DNA of 64,000 nucleotides, taken from Polytrichum commune. Taxonomy: Eukaryota; Streptophyta; Polytrichopsida; Polytrichales; Polytrichaceae. Shown piece by piece: positions 1 to 13,171 of this stretch. The DNA lies in assembly GCA_950295325.1 (NCBI GenBank), contig OX485807.1, forward strand, positions 29,791,666-29,855,665, written 5' to 3'. A program made the position numbers and the translations under genes. The notes under the pieces were generated by a model. The model saw only the letters and a list, made by a program, of their open reading frames with translations. It did no database searches and was not told the origin of the DNA. Positions within the stretch are counted from its first letter, which is position 1, and each line of letters starts with the position of its first letter.

Positions 1-193
1 TCAAGTGTCCTGATCGTTTTGTTAGTCCGAGGCCTTGAAGGTTGATACAACAAACTCACAATTAACCCCTGATCCACTTAAGCACAACAGGGGCTATGTC
101 ATTGTGACCTGGCAGCGATGCAATTTCTTCAGTAAACCAATTTGGTCACACCAGACATGTTCTTCAAACATATGCTTTATCACTGATGTCAAA

Positions 194-3100
194 TTAATCT
201 GCGTCTTCTGGATTTGCATCATGCCAGCCTTTGGTGCATGGAGGTATCTCCAAAAACTCGTCAAAATCCTTCACATACACATCACAACATTTCCACTGCA
301 GAAGCAATAAGACCAGTGTTAATCCAACACAGCAGTAATCTGGACACCTATATTTAAGTGGTATGGTTAGTTCTAAAATCTCAAACCGGACACCAAAAAG
401 AAACGTGTTTAAAAGAGATTGAACTACGTGATAAAAACATGCTAACCATTCTAGGCAACAGTCAACAAATTGAGCACTCGATGACCATGAGTTTTTTGAC
501 TTTGATATTGAATAAGATACTCATATGAGCTCCAAAAATTATGAAGCGAAAGGCTATGAGCACAATTTGGATTTGCTAACCATCTCACACTAATTGCATG
601 TTTCATATCCTAAAAGAAGTCGGTGCAGAGCTAAAAGAGCCTGAATATCACTCTTGTTGAGAGTTTGTGCCCTATGATTTTCCATTGGTTTTTTACATAT
701 TATATCAATAATTTCTTTCCACTTGTGGTGCACGCATGGAGGTAGTGTTTGAATTTGAAAAAAGATCCTATTTCAGTTTGTTGAGGGCCAAAATGAGTTT
801 GACCTTCAAATGAACTGATATAGAATGTTCTTCTTTCAAACCTCCACACTACCTCCAAGCATGGGCGGAAGACTTACCGAACATGGAAGGTGTTCTATGC
901 AAAACAGCCAACTCACGACCAAAAGTCATTTTGAGTTAGAGATAACTCTTATATGCCAGAAAAGCCTACCCCTCTCTGTCGATCATGAAAGATGGCTGGG
1001 CCCGGATGATAGTTGCAGGCAGTGTCATGATTTTCCATCTCTGTGAAAATGTTCCCACAGCCCTTGTGTTTACAGGTTTGCTTCGCAGTAATATCCATAA
1101 CTTTCAGAGGTGAAATCTTCTTCACAGATTCCACTGGTTTGGCAGTAGGGGCTTTTGCAGGTGGTGAAGGCTTGGCCGCTGAAACAGATGTTGGTTGCTT
1201 AGCATCTACACATGTAACAATCTCACTTCATGAATAATGATGGAGATATAAGTGCATGACAGTGTCCATTACTGTGACACAAGAAAAATCACCATATGAG
1301 AGTTATCCTTTAATTCAACTAGAGTTTTGGTTGCGAGTTGGTCATACAAAACTTTCCACAAAATGTAAATTTTTGGTGCATGATTTATCTCAGTGTGGAG
1401 GTTTGAACAAAGGACTTCCTATATTGGCTCACTGACTGCCAACCTCATTTTAGCATGCTAAAAGAAGTTTGGCACTCAGTGAGCCAACATAGAAAATTCT
1501 TCATTCAAACCCCTACACCAACTCCAACCATGCACCAAAAGCTTACCTTTCATGAAAAGTTTTGTATGAAAAACAGCCAACTCCCAACCAAAACCCTGGT
1601 CGAAATAAAGGATAACTCTATTAGGTCCAGGTTGAAGTCGAGTAAAATGTGCAACCAGATCAACACTTTACCTGTACACAAATTGCAAGGTACAGAAACT
1701 AAGATAAGTCAAAATATGTAGAAGTACTGACTATGTTCTGAGCAGAAAAACCCTTGTCGACATCGCCCACATGCAGCTTTGGCTGCGTCAAGAGCAGGAT
1801 CGCCAGTTTTTGTGTTGATCTGCATTGGTCTGTTATTAGGACTTGGAGCTGCTTTAGTTTGGGGCTTCTCAGATGAATGCTTTCCTGTTTTGCATCTATG
1901 TGAACCCCACACATGATCTAATTAGGAAATTGTTCAATAAAGCTTATTATTTTCGCTACACAAAAAATCATCAATGAAATTCAGGGTCAAAAGTGGTCTC
2001 TTCCCTCTTTACTACACTCATTCAGATGTGTTTTGTTGGAAAAAAGTCAATTGCAAAGTCTTAAGAGAGATTATGAGGCTACAGATTCCATGAGCACTAT
2101 TCCAGAAAGCTTAAAAAACATGCAAAAAAACCCTGACATTGTTAATGACAATCAGGTGGAATAAGAGCCAATGTTGGTTGTGTATAGGTGAATGCATGGT
2201 ATCAATAATCAACATCAAGAATGGTATAAAAGAACTTACCCGTAGGTATCAAAATTGTAATACCAGTCAAATATTGATATTTGGTGGGTATGTGAAGGTG
2301 AGGGAATCTTTGTATACCCGAGCTAGTATTTGGGTCACTACCATTCTAAGCCATATTGATAGTAGAGCAATTTAGCCTAAGAATGAAGATTCTTGCATGG
2401 TAAATAGACCCAAATGGTATCAAGTACAAAAATTTCATCAAATACCCATACCTTACTGGTATCAAAAAATGTGAAATCCTCATTATAGATACCCGGAAGA
2501 TATCAAAAAAGACGGCACCAGTCCAACACTGATAAGAACCTACCCAGGCAGGCTTAAGAAAGTGCTGAAGTCATGGCTACGCTGTTTACAGCAACTCCAC
2601 TCCTTTCCTCCATCATGGAACAAAGGCTGAATTTCAACAAACAAACAAGTTGAACAATGAACAATCTTAGAACCTCCACTCTCAATCCGTAACATTGGAA
2701 CTGATCTCCAAATTCCTCTGGCCATTTTTCATCTGACTCATGGAAAAGACACCGCCTTTGGAAAGAACTACCAATAATAAATACATATATAGATAAAATT
2801 CAGTACCTATCAACACTTAGTTTCGAAAAATCAAACCTGAAAATCTCACAGAACAAGGACAAAGTGAAAGTAATCTTACCGGCTGTATGGTGTGAAGCAG
2901 CCCCACAGAAGCATCCAACCAGACACAACAGAACACAACAACAGATTCAGTTAGTTCTAATACCGTTCAATATTCACGTTTCTTGACATTTCTGGATCCA
3001 CTTCAACAGGGAACCAGACCTAAATTATAGATGAGGTAGCAAATGATAGTATCATTTAGGTCCAAAAACGTTCATAAGTCACGGTGGTTGTTTTTCCAAA

Positions 3101-3329
3101 TTCTGCTGACAAATGTTGGTGTGTTTTAGTTGAGAAAGCGTCCAAAATCCATGCTCCCCTCTGATCACTCGTATCCTAGAAGAGAAAAAGAGAACGGAAA
3201 AGGAAGAGAAGAAAAGAAATTGGTCACCCCCGGGTGGTAAGTGCAAGAGTCTTCGGGGTTGTCGGTAAGAGCGAACATAACATCGCAGCCAATCCGTTGA
3301 CACCGGATCGCACCCTCCTTCGCAGCCAT
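194..3329 (-). CDS. RAR1: RAR1-type CHORD-domain co-chaperone
   Basis: Five exons on the minus strand: 3329-3228, 2626-2544, 1895-1732, 1205-970 and 295-194. All junctions are GT-AG and in phase, giving 228 residues, close to the usual RAR1 length. CHORD-I spans exons 1-3: it starts near residue 9 (CQRIGC), continues through CTYHPG and FHDGGKEWSCC, and ends LPGCKTGKH. A central plant-type CCCH segment reads CGRCRQGFFCSEH. CHORD-II spans exons 4-5 (CKHKGC, CNYHPGPAIFHDRQRG, then WKCCDVYVKDFDEF and PPCTKGWH). In the family, RAR1 binds HSP90 and SGT1 through zinc-binding CHORD domains and stabilises NLR immune receptors in the cytosol. The ATG at 3329 gives the canonical start; an in-frame ATG 11 codons upstream is possible. 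Introns 3 and 4 carry foldback repeats. Nothing looks broken. The product assignment is secure; exact exon ends are by eye. Confidence 0.95.
310..640 (+). repeat. dispersed repeat R, copy 1
   Basis: Diverged copy of a repeat also seen at 3690-4060 and 8400-8770, in the same order of recognisable blocks (GGACACCAAAAAG, AACCATTCTA, AGATACTCATATGAGCTC, TTTGGATTTGCTAA). It lies in the last intron of RAR1. No coding potential or clear ends were found, so it is an old element of unknown class. Confidence 0.6.
710..949. repeat. foldback MITE, diverged copy in RAR1 intron 4
   Basis: Related to the foldback element at 6762-7099. It shares the TTCAAACCTCCACA and CTTACCGAACATGGAA blocks and the GATAACTC end. 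The two arms are unequal and decayed. It lies in the RAR1 intron 296-969. Confidence 0.6.
1299..1619. mobile_element. foldback MITE in RAR1 intron 3
   Basis: About 320 bp with AGAGTTATCC at the left end and its reverse complement GGATAACTCT at the right. The two halves are inverted copies meeting near 1455-1462 (TAGCATGCTAAA). No protein is encoded and no convincing target duplication was seen. The copy sits wholly inside intron 1206-1731, so it should not affect the RAR1 product. Confidence 0.75.
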
Positions 3330-3689
3330 GACTTGAATCTTTCCGTGGTCACGCAAATGCAAATGTGCAAAAATAATTTTTATTTTTGGTTCAGTTCAGA
3401 TCATCGAGCAACAAGTTTCGACACGCCGGTGTTGAAGGCTTCTTGTTCGCCATAGCCACTTCTCCGACATCGAATCAGGACATAGCAGCTAGGTTCCTCC
3501 CAATCGGAAACCCTAACTCTGGGCCTAGAGGTTCCTAGATGTTTCTAGAAGAGGAGCCACCCCCATATGATTCCATCCATCATTACTCCAACATTCCAAC
3601 TAACATCCGTTGATGGAATATGGTCCACTATTCATGTCATTATGTATGCTCCTCGGAAGTTAGTTTTATACGGACTAAGGTAGATGTGC
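3330..3689 (-). promoter_or_regulatory. RAR1 upstream region
   Basis: About 360 bases upstream of the RAR1 start, up to the next repeat. It should hold the leader and promoter, but I could not pick a TATA box or other defined site with confidence. Confidence 0.35.
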
Positions 3690-4060
3690 CTAATTCCAAC
3701 ATAGCAATAATTTCAACACCTATATTTGATTGGTATGTGGTTATATGTGTGGATTTAAGAATGGACACCAAAAAGACATGTATTCAAAAAGTGATTGGAT
3801 TACATGATACTTGGACCTTCAATATGATAACCAATCTAATAGTCAACATAATTTGGGGGATCAATATATTATCATTTAATAAGCATAAGAATCTTCACTT
3901 TGATAACGAATCAGATATTCATATGAGCTTCACAAATTGTGAGGAAAGTGGTTAAGGCCTCAATTTGGATTTGCTAATCATTTCATCCTAATAGTGAGTT
4001 TCATATCTCAAGAGAAACAACCTAGTGGGAAAAGTAACCATTTGAGACCCATCAACCTTA
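3690..4060 (+). repeat. dispersed repeat R, copy 2
   Basis: Second copy of the repeat found at 310-640 and 8400-8770. It shares the ATGGACACCAAAAAGACATGT, AACCAATCTAATAGTCA and TTTGGATTTGCTAATCA blocks and ends near a block reading AACCATTTGAGACCCATC, which also occurs in the 8.7 kb copy. No coding content. Confidence 0.65.
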
Positions 4061-6761
4061 CGTCGGGAAGATCAAACTAAATTATGTCCGATTTACAAAG
4101 GCAATTAAATGGACATGTAGAAAGAGATGACCTCAACCTAGAGTTGGTATTAAGTAATGAGATACACTTCATCCTTAGGCATAGACTGAGCTCATATGTG
4201 AACATGACACATGTTTACAAAGCTACACTAAATAGTCCTATTAGCATGGAAATGGGCCACACTAGTTTTCTAATCAAGGTGGAATTAACATGGGTCCAAG
4301 ACCCTAGGTCTTCCCCTAAGTCTTCATGAAGATTTTTTGACCAATGCATTATAGAACAAAAGTAACACAAGATAAAATAATCACCCATATTCATTTTCTA
4401 GAAAAAATAATAATTGTGGCTCATGCTAATTTTCCACTAGAAATTGGTCAGATTTGTGGCCTTGCTTTTGAATGCCTAAATACTAGTCAAGGTTTTGGCC
4501 TTGCTTTTCATCATGGGTCTGGAACAATGGCTGATGTTTTGTTTTTATGCCTATAGGATCCAACCCCGCTCTTTTTAGATGGTTCGTACAAGTCGGGGAT
4601 AATGATTATTCATTGAAATTAGAATGTGATTGTGCGGTATCGTTTGTCTTTCAAGTAGTACTTAATTGAAGGAGTAAAAAAAGGGGGGCAAAACAAAGTT
4701 GGCCAAAATATTAACTACCAAGACTTGGTAGTTAGGATGGCCTATAAGATGCGCCGCAAAATTGGCAAAAGATGAATTGAGTATCAACAACCAATTGACC
4801 TCTTAGACCAATCTTCTAATATGAAAATAGGGCTATGTTGGTATCAAAATGAGAATGGATCAATGAGGGCTTACAGTTTGACAAATCATTTGATGGTGGA
4901 GTCAAAATCCATCATTGCATTTGCTACAATGACTTATACTGCAAAAACAAATTTGTATGAGTTACATTCAATGAATGAATGAAGTGTTTAATGATTTCAT
5001 TAATGATAAACAAATGTGTCTTGCTCACAATACTCTAGCCATATTTTCCACATGCTCTTTTTGACGTATACATATGATTGGGGTCTTTATAATTTATTTA
5101 TTTGTCACTTGTGTATGTATTCAAAGGGATATTTGTAGCTACAAGTTTGTATGTTTATCATTTTTAGGAGGATGAAATTCTTGTATATTTGGGGTATTAA
5201 TTTCAGGGTCATTCACGCACATGGTTCCTAGTTCTAACAATGAGTCCACCCCCTGTGTGCATGCCTCATTGTGTTGGTGCTCACTCAAAGCATTCCTCAC
5301 GTCTAAATCATTATCTAGTCCACCAAATATGATGGCTTTTACACACAATCATGGTTGAGCACAAGTGATGTTTTTTGGACACCCTCCTCTTGAAGGCTCC
5401 ACATGAAGAACACATGCTCTACGAATCCTAGAGCATGTGGATTGAGGGTACCCAACAATTTTGACACTTCATGTGTGTTATGCCCATGATGTAACAAGGC
5501 TAAAGCATTCAACCTCTTCTCCTTTGATAATGCTCTCATGAGCATAGAAAATCCTCACAACTCTAAGAGTAAATGTCCTAAGAGACCACACTACTAACCA
5601 AAAATGAGAGGAAGAACCCTAGGCAACATTATGAACATTTTTTTCACAATTGAAGGTGAGTGATGAAATTAATTCCAAAACTGAGTTTATAGGCCTAAGT
5701 TCATTCAAAATGCAACTTCTCTCTTGTTGCTATAGTACCTAAGCTAAAATTTGGAAGGATGATAGCCAACTTGGTTGCGCATGTGACCCAATTTATGATT
5801 TGGCAAAAAGATCAATACTCTTCTAGATATGGCTTCCCAAAATTTGTTGCTTTGCTAATTGACTCGGTTTTGAGTGTTAGTGTAAGTGATGAATTGATTT
5901 TCTCGAGGGCCTCCATTTCATTAGCAATGAATCATGCATCTTTAAGCTACACTAAATTGTCCCATAAGTGTGGGCCACAATAATTATCTAGAACCCACAT
6001 TGATTTTTTACGCACGACAAATATCTAGTTCAAAATTAGCTCAATATTAGTGTGGGTCACATTGATTTTTTTAGGAAGATGATGTCAAAGACTATTTTAT
6101 TCTATGCTAATTTTGTCCTTGGACTAATATTCAATTATTCATTAATATTCCATGATGCACATGGTACATTGGTGGTTAATAGCCACACACGTAATTGACT
6201 CTACATGATCTTTTTGCACTTAGATTGGTGCATCCAACTCAAAGACGTGGTCTAAAGCTACTACCTATCATGAGAGATCTCGTGCACTCCTCCTTGCAAA
6301 GGGGTCTTCAAATGACATGATGTAAGGTGTTCATCAAAAGTCTCTAAAACATTTAGGGGAAGACCCATGAACTTGGGCTCACATTATTCTCATCCTAGTT
6401 AGACAATTAGAGTGGTCCTCATTTATTATGTTTACATTGATTCTTCATTGACACTAAGAGGAGAGTTTAGTGTACATTTTAGAATTGAAAATGACCATCA
6501 TCTCATCATAAAATCCAGGGAGCTTAATAAACTTTCCAAAAAATTAGGCGTAAGAGAAAAAAATCCTTGATATACCTAACTTTTAGTATAAGTTCAAACA
6601 AAAATCAAACATAAAGATATTCTACATATAATGTAACTCATACTGAAAGTGTTCTAGTAAGGTAGGCGGCCATGCAACTCCCATGTACCTCCTAACTTTG
6701 ATAAACATAGATGAAACCATCCAACCAACCATTTATTTACTCAAGGGTTGCACTCTTCATT
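4061..6761. other. AT-rich intergenic DNA, no gene found
   Basis: Only short open frames with no recognisable domain or codon bias occur on either strand. I see no RNA gene or clear transposon ends here. Confidence 0.5.
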
Positions 6762-7099
6762 AGAGTTATCCTTTAACTCAACCGGAGTTTTAGTAGGGAG
6801 TTGGTTGTTTCGCATGCATAGCTTTCCATGTTCGGTAAGTTGTGGGTGCATGCTTGGAGTCAATGTGGAGGTTTGAACGAAGAACCTTCCATATTAGCTC
6901 ATTGGGTATCAAACTCATTTTGGCGTCTCTTGGCATGCCAAAATGAGTTTGGTACCCAATGAACTAATATGGAAGGTTCTTCGTTCAAACCTCCACATTG
7001 ACTCCAAGCATGCACCCACAACTTACCGAACATGGAAAGTTATGCATGCGAAACAACCAACTCCCTACTAAAACTCCGGTTGAGTTAAAGGATAACTCT
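6762..7099. mobile_element. foldback MITE, best-preserved copy
   Basis: 338 bp, almost entirely one long inverted repeat. Left arm 6762-6925 and right arm ~6936-7099 are near-identical inverted copies separated by a short centre (GGCGTCTCTTGGCATGCC region). Ends are AGAGTTATCC / GGATAACTCT. ATT flanks both sides (6759-6761 and 7100-7102), a possible 3-bp target duplication, but other copies do not confirm it. Transcribed, it would form a ~160-bp hairpin, a good small-RNA precursor. Relatives lie at 1299, 710 and 32395. Confidence 0.85.
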
Positions 7100-7483
7100 A
7101 TTGAGTCAATGATATTAAAGAAAGTTTGGCGTGTGCATCAACCTTCAAACCAATCCTCTACATACAAACTTAAATTTGCAAGAGAAACAAGAATATACAT
7201 ACAAATGTAGAGACTACAAATAGCCCAAAACATATCCACTGGTCCAATACATCCCACACCCACTCATGGCTAGTCTACTCCTAATTTTGTATTTTCTTTT
7301 TTGAATGATGAGACTATCGTATTTTTACATACTAGAAACAACACATAACAACCCAAATTTGCATATAGATTACAAACCTTACCTTCAACGTTGCCCCTCC
7401 CTATTTTACATGGAGGTGCTTGGCCAAAAAGATGCTTGAAGATGCTGGTCAAAACTTCCTTGACATTGCTGTAGTTCATTTTC
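7100..7483. other. kinase 3' flank, no feature recognised
   Basis: AT-rich DNA between the foldback element and the kinase stop codon. It probably includes the 3' untranslated region of the minus-strand kinase. No polyadenylation signal was assigned. Confidence 0.35.
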
Positions 7484-10430
7484 TCATGCCTGAAATTGCT
7501 TGACCGTGTTGCTTATTTTTTTCTTGCCTGAATGCACGATCCTTTCCCCAAGTTTTATCATGCTTGACAGCCCGAATTTTCTCTTGTTTGAAAGCCTGAA
7601 CTCTTCCGTAAATTTTCTGTCCCCATCCACCTTCAAGTTCGACAAATCTGCAAGAAATATGAATGTACATTTGTTAGACTCACAACAAGGCTTGCAATAT
7701 AGGTGTCTATACGATTCAATGTGCCCTCAATCTTGGGAGATTCAGGTTTTTGAAAGGACGAGATTGGCTATTACGAATTAATCTCTTTGAAAATGAATAA
7801 TTGTGCACTCCAAGGTCGCTTGTTCAGGCTGATGATGAGATCATCTCTAACTTAGGTCAGAGTCTGTTATGATGATTCACATGACATTTACATCTGCAAG
7901 CTTAGCTTCTTGAAGTTACCGAATAATGTTATAACTTCAAATGTGGCCTGCCAAATTACAATCATTAACGATCATTACAGGAATCCAGTGGATTTATTGT
8001 CACATTGATTTGTCAACTTTGTGATATTATAAGTTTTCACTGGGAGAAAGTGTCACATTTGTGATATTATTGTGTTCAATAAGTTGACATTAACACAATC
8101 AAAACACATGAGTGGATTACTATGTGATCACTTTGACATCTTATAGCTTTTACATTTCAACTCTAATATTGAATCTTGTTCATTGACAATTTTTGTGATT
8201 TGCAATTGCTAACTGGATGATCCAATCCTTGATCATGTGATCAAATGGTCAAACTTGTTCATGGAGTTGGAATTGTCCACAATAGGGTCACACACCTTGT
8301 CGTGACCATACGAGCTATGCATTGTGGTAGATTATGATATGCAATTTTTTCAGTGACACAAGACATGTTACATGAGACTCATATGGTGGTTAACGTAGAA
8401 GACGTGTGCCTACTCCGGTTATTGATCTTAATCAGACACTTAAATTTGAGTGGTCCAAGAATGGATACCCCAAAAGACATGTGTTCAGTGAAAGAAATTA
8501 AAGTACGTGCTCAAAATATGACAACCATTCTAAGTTCAATAGTCATCATAATTAGGGGATCTATATGACCATTTAATGAGCAAGAGAATCTTAACTTTGG
8601 TAATCAATAAGATATTCATATAAGCTCTGAAAATTGTGAGGAAAGTGGGTATGGCCTTGATTAGGATTTGCTATTTATCTCGTACTACTACTCACGTGGT
8701 TCATGTCCTAGGACAAGTGGGCTAATCAGAAAAAGCAACCATTTCAGACCCATCTGCCTTACAGAGTAGAATTGTATATGACAATTAACATGGATCAAGT
8801 GTGACTCACCAACTCTCTCGAACTTTGGCATTAGCTCTGTCTGAATAACTTGCAGTTGATTGCAGATTTCAGCGAACGAAGGGCGTTCTTTAGGAACTGC
8901 AGTCCAGCACCCCTGTAAGAGCTTGAGAAGTTTAGGACAACAGTCATGTGGTAATTTATAGGGAAGCAGTCCACCCTTAGATTCACTTTCCTTCACAGGT
9001 AATTCTCCAGTCAAGATGTATAAGCATATGGTTGCAAAGATGTATACATCCGCGAGTTGCAGTTCCTGTATCTTTTCATTGGATGGCTCTGAATCTTCCA
9101 ATGAGTCTGTATCTTCGAGGGATGGATCATTAGTGGTGGATTGTTCGGGTGCTTTCCATTGAAACCCAACCGCGTCCCTTTCTTTTCCCTCCTGGCCGGA
9201 ATACTGAGCCCTCCACCACCTTGTCCGCGTGAGTCCGAAATCAACCACCTTCACATGCAAATGGTGGATCACTTCCAATGGATTCACGACCGGCTTAACC
9301 AAGATGTTATTTGGCTCCAGGTCTCCATGTGCCACCTTCTTCTCATGCAAGTACTTCATGCCTGTTGCAATCTGCAACATTATGCGGACGGCTGGGAGCA
9401 GCCATTTATCCTTTCCAAATGGAGCCAGCTGATCCTTCAAGTCCAATAAATTCTGTTGGGTGGAGGAGGACTGTTGTTGACCTAAATTCTCTTGAGCAAG
9501 GTTAATCTTTCTTTCCGACTCTTTCTTTTTTTGCACATACGTGTGGAGGTCTGTGCCGAATTTCTCAAGGACGAGGGAGTAGCTTCGCCTATCCTTAGCC
9601 CAGCAGAAAGTGTGCACAATGTTCAGGTGGCGGAGATCTACGAGAGCTGATGCTTCAGCCTCGAAACCGGGGTTGTTGGTCCCCAGGAAGAACTTCCTCG
9701 TGAATTTCTCCCCCAGCCACGTCGTCTCGTATATAAAACCAGATGCGCCTTTTCCCAACCTTTGCCCTGCACTTCCCAGTTCACTTGGGTCCACAGACCA
9801 CTTATTGCTACGTGTTGGGCGATGACTACCTTTCTCTGCGTTGACGGAACAAGTGCTCAACACTCCAGAACTGGAATTAACGTCGTAAAACCTTTCCAGT
9901 AAGTAGGCCGCAAGAACGCCCTCCTTCAGTTCCTCCTCCTTCGCCTTCAAAACTTCTTTTAACGCATGGTTATCCTCTTTGCACTTGTTCTCCAATTTGG
10001 TCTTGTAGTCAGATGACGCAACAATGTCAGCCTCGAAGAAGAACGACACAAGTGTCGAGATTTCTTCGGTGAGGTCTGTCTGCATAATAGCAGCTTCAAG
10101 CACGTTTTCGTTACAACACCTCCGTACGAGGACCTGAGCATGTTCAATTGCAAAGCACAGCTCTCGCCATTCGGCTGACTTCTTGTTGTCGTGAGGTTCA
10201 AGAGCCTCTTCACCAGGGTTCCCAGGGTCAAGCTGACGATCTGGAGATGGACGATTTGTATCGTCGCTGTTTCCTTCTCGATGAAGTCCAGAATCCTCTT
10301 GTTGACTTAAAGCAGTTGCTTTGGCATTGATCTCGAATGCGTTCTTGATTATCTCGCACAGATATGTACACTGTGATTTATGGAGCTGATCTGACGTCAT
10401 CTTATCCGCATCTGACGTCATCAGATCCAT
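7484..10430 (-). CDS. non-RD (HGD) protein kinase
   Basis: Two exons, 10430-8810 and 7647-7484, give 594 residues. The open frame runs past 8810, but a strong donor (GTGAGT at 8809) and an acceptor TTTCTTGCAG before 7647 join in phase. This replaces a repeat-derived tail with one ending KKKISNTVKQFQA, comparable to the end of the second kinase. ATG 10430 is the first in frame; a stop lies upstream at 10502. Residues ~1-210 are helical and charged, with an EWRELCFAIEHA segment. The kinase domain starts near residue 225 (GKGASGFIYE). It has a lysine in FTRKFF, HGDLEPNNIL near 367 with Arg of HRD replaced by Gly, DFG near 396 and APE near 427. Catalytic Lys, Asp, Asn and DFG are kept, so activity is plausible. 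N-terminal similarity to plant MLKL/DUF1221 kinases is possible but uncertain. Confidence 0.85.
8400..8770 (+). repeat. dispersed repeat R, copy 3, in the kinase intron
   Basis: Third copy of the repeat at 310 and 3690. It shares AAAAGACATGTGTTCA, AACCATTCTAAGTTCA and GATTTGCTATTTATC-type blocks. It lies in the intron 7648-8809 of the minus-strand kinase and supplies the spurious open-frame extension beyond the donor site. Confidence 0.65.
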
Positions 10431-12144
10431 TGCTTCCACTGCACGTTCCAAGTACTGTAGGAGCCCATGGCCTACCACGTCACTGCTATTTTTTTTTTTT
10501 TATCGAAGTTGAAGAGATTCCTATCAAGGATGTCAATTTCTGAGAGACAGAGTCCAGAGCATAAGTACAATCATTAAGACTTGTGCCGTCTGAGCGAAAG
10601 AGCACACTGTGGCAAATTGTGGACACAACACAATTTTATTGTAAGGTGGAAGCTATGGATGACCTTCATATCACATCTTCAAGGTGGTGAACAACTCTGA
10701 CGAGAAGAAGAAAAGATTGGCATTTAATAAAAGCAAATCGTGTCAATCCTCTCAGTGTCTTGTATGTCTAGTCTATGTATCACAAACTGATAGAGATGTA
10801 TTTGCAATGCAATAGATGACCCTACAGTCTTCAACAACATGAAAGTGGATGAATTCAATATCTGCAAAATAAAGTAGAAAGACCCAGAGACACAAGATAT
10901 GAGAGCTTTAAGTGACAATCTTATTGCAGCTGTGAGTAGCGAAACTCGACTTTGACAATCCTTCATTAAACAAACCATAAGTACTGCAATACGTATTATG
11001 ACCTATGTTCCCTACGATAGTCAACATCCTCTAAACTCTTGTCCAGTTTTTAACCACAGCTGGAGCCTGGAATGATCATTTTTCTAGTGTGAAGCCATTT
11101 TGTGAGGCTAAACTTGAAGACGCAGAATAGAAATTACTGAAACAAGGCAAAGTAAAAGTCTCACATGTAGCAACCACTAGCTTCAGCAGGGTAGTAGTTG
11201 TGTGATTGAAAGTAGGACACCGCAGAAACCACTTGTTTGCTGTCAATTTGCTATTGTGCTCCAGAAATTTAGTGCCCTATGATTGCGTGCATGTGACTTC
11301 AACGAATCGTTTGGCAGATGAACCTGAAAACCCTGGATTGGTGATGAAGTGTAAATCAGATGTTAGTGTCAGGATTAGCAGGTGTTAGGGTGTAGCTAGC
11401 TTTCATATTGCAAGTCCAGACATTGAATCTTCCGCAAGAACACGCCACAATTTGCACAATATTGCCAATGGATTTCCGTGTATACCTAATAACTGTAACT
11501 TCGTGAAATAACCTCACTTCACGTAAGGTTTGTCAATCATGTACAACTCAAACTTCTAATCTTGGACAAAAGGATTGCACCCTGACATCTGCTACTCTTC
11601 CGGTGCATGTCTGGAAGTAGTTGAAAGGAATGTCAAGGTCTTAGGAACTGGAGCTGCTGGGGCGGCGGATTGATTTCTCACCTTGAATATCAGTACACAA
11701 ATCCGCAACTGAGCGAACTTAGGTAATCCAACGAGTTCACTTCAAACCCTCTTGAATGCTATCCAGCCCTGGCCCTCCTGGTGTTTCGTTGGTAGTTTGT
11801 CTGTATCCTCAAACTGACAAGCTCCCACATCGACTCCAAGATTACAAAGGATCAGAACCTATGCCGCATCCGCCGAAATAAAGCAGAGTTTATTTCAAAC
11901 TTCTGCGTCACTAGTCATAAGGTATGTGGGCCTTAGGTGGTCATTCTTCTTGATTGGGCACCTGTTGTTGAGTGGTATATGGCAAGGCTTGTACTCAGGT
12001 ATAGAGAGCAAAACGACATCAGTTACGATGATTTTGGCCTGTGGACTCTAAATATACACACCATCGTAGGTTCAACAGTGAACACAATTGGGAGAGGCTA
12101 CATGCTCGTTGAAGGAGAAAGAGAGTCTTCACTTAGCACTCTTA
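10431..12144. other. kinase 5' flank and intergenic DNA
   Basis: A 13-base T run lies at 10489-10501, just upstream of the minus-strand kinase start. The rest has moderate base composition with no frame that I recognise. Promoter elements were not assigned. Confidence 0.4.
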
Positions 12145-12526
12145 TTATTTTTGCATCTCTACTCCGATCCTGACAATCTTAAGTTCGAGAATCAAAATTG
12201 TTAACTGTATGAGACAATTCACAATCTGATCCAACGGCCAAATTAAATTTGTCTGTAGAGTTGGAAAGGTGCCCACAGTAGGACCAGATACCTTGAAATC
12301 CTTGCCAGAACTTCCCGGAAGACAAACAAAATCGGCTGTACTCGCTGCAGGAGAATATGCTAACTTCAATGCAAAGCACCCGGCCATTTCAAACCGCAGA
12401 CTGGCGTTCCAGGAAAAAGGCTCGTTGCAGAAAGCTTCAACGCGCACTGTACGTCTTGGCTTCGGACAGACTCTGTCAAGAAGAAATACCTCTCCCAAGT
12501 CCTTGGATTCTGGAGTCCATCAATGA
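12145..12526. other. GC-richer segment open on both strands
   Basis: Open frames overlap on opposite strands (minus 12498-12145, 117 codons; plus 12269-12526). Base composition is more coding-like than the flanks. Neither translation shows a motif I know, and neither has supporting splice context. It may be a decayed exon of a kinase-family copy or just non-coding DNA. I do not call a gene. Confidence 0.25.
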
Positions 12527-12619
12527 TAAAGGTTAATTGGCTGGCCTAATATGGTTATTAAAAGTATCTGCCTTATGCCTTGAAGTGACACTTCTAGAAA
12601 ATTGCATTGTTTGGAGCAG

Positions 12620-12850
12620 CGATCAGGGAGATTTTTGGGCATAATCGGTTGAGATCCTAGTGTTTGCAAGTCCAACTGGTTACATGTTGACATCCTTCAG
12701 TTTTTCTTTATTAAATTGGGGTATTTTCTATTAATTCCTCAAATGATTGGTAATTTTCCTGCAGTCTTGAACTTCAACCGGTTATTTCTCAAACTCAACC
12801 AGTTCATCTGTAACTAACTGTCGGTTCTCCCCAATCATAGGTTTGGAGAC
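12620..12850 (+). repeat. duplicated block shared with 58.0 kb
   Basis: Aligns by eye with 58005-58205: GGGAGATTTTTGG, CTAGTGTTT.CAAGTCC, TTACATGTTG, then AACCGGTT..TTCTCAAAC and CCAGTTCATCTGTAACTA. A weaker relative of the right part lies in the last intron of the second kinase (61300-61380). The copies may be relics of duplicated kinase genes. Confidence 0.5.
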
Positions 12851-13171
12851 TTTAACAGTTTCACTTGGGCTTCACGCACTGCGAAAAAAAGTTAGAAAAA
12901 CATTACACGCCTGCAAATGAGTACCAAACTATAACATAATTCTCATATTATATTAAGGTTTGCGATCAACTTGTCTTGAACATTGTGCACACTCCACTTA
13001 CATTAGGAGTTCGAGTGATCTCTTCCAGAGGGTGGCACTAGTTGTGAAACAAACACACATATAGCATCCATTGTTGGTGTCAACTTCAACTTCGCAAATA
13101 TTAAATGAGTTGTTCTCTCTATATCGGTCATGTTATAAGGTCACCTGCTATCATGTGTGCTATGTTACATC

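Noticed and set aside
8688-8809. C-terminal extension of kinase 1 (…VLGHEPRE)
   Set aside because: It is downstream of a strong GTGAGT donor and is made of dispersed repeat R; a family-like C-terminal exon joins in phase instead.
9141-9825. Plus-strand ORFs across kinase 1
   Set aside because: Shadows of the kinase coding strand.
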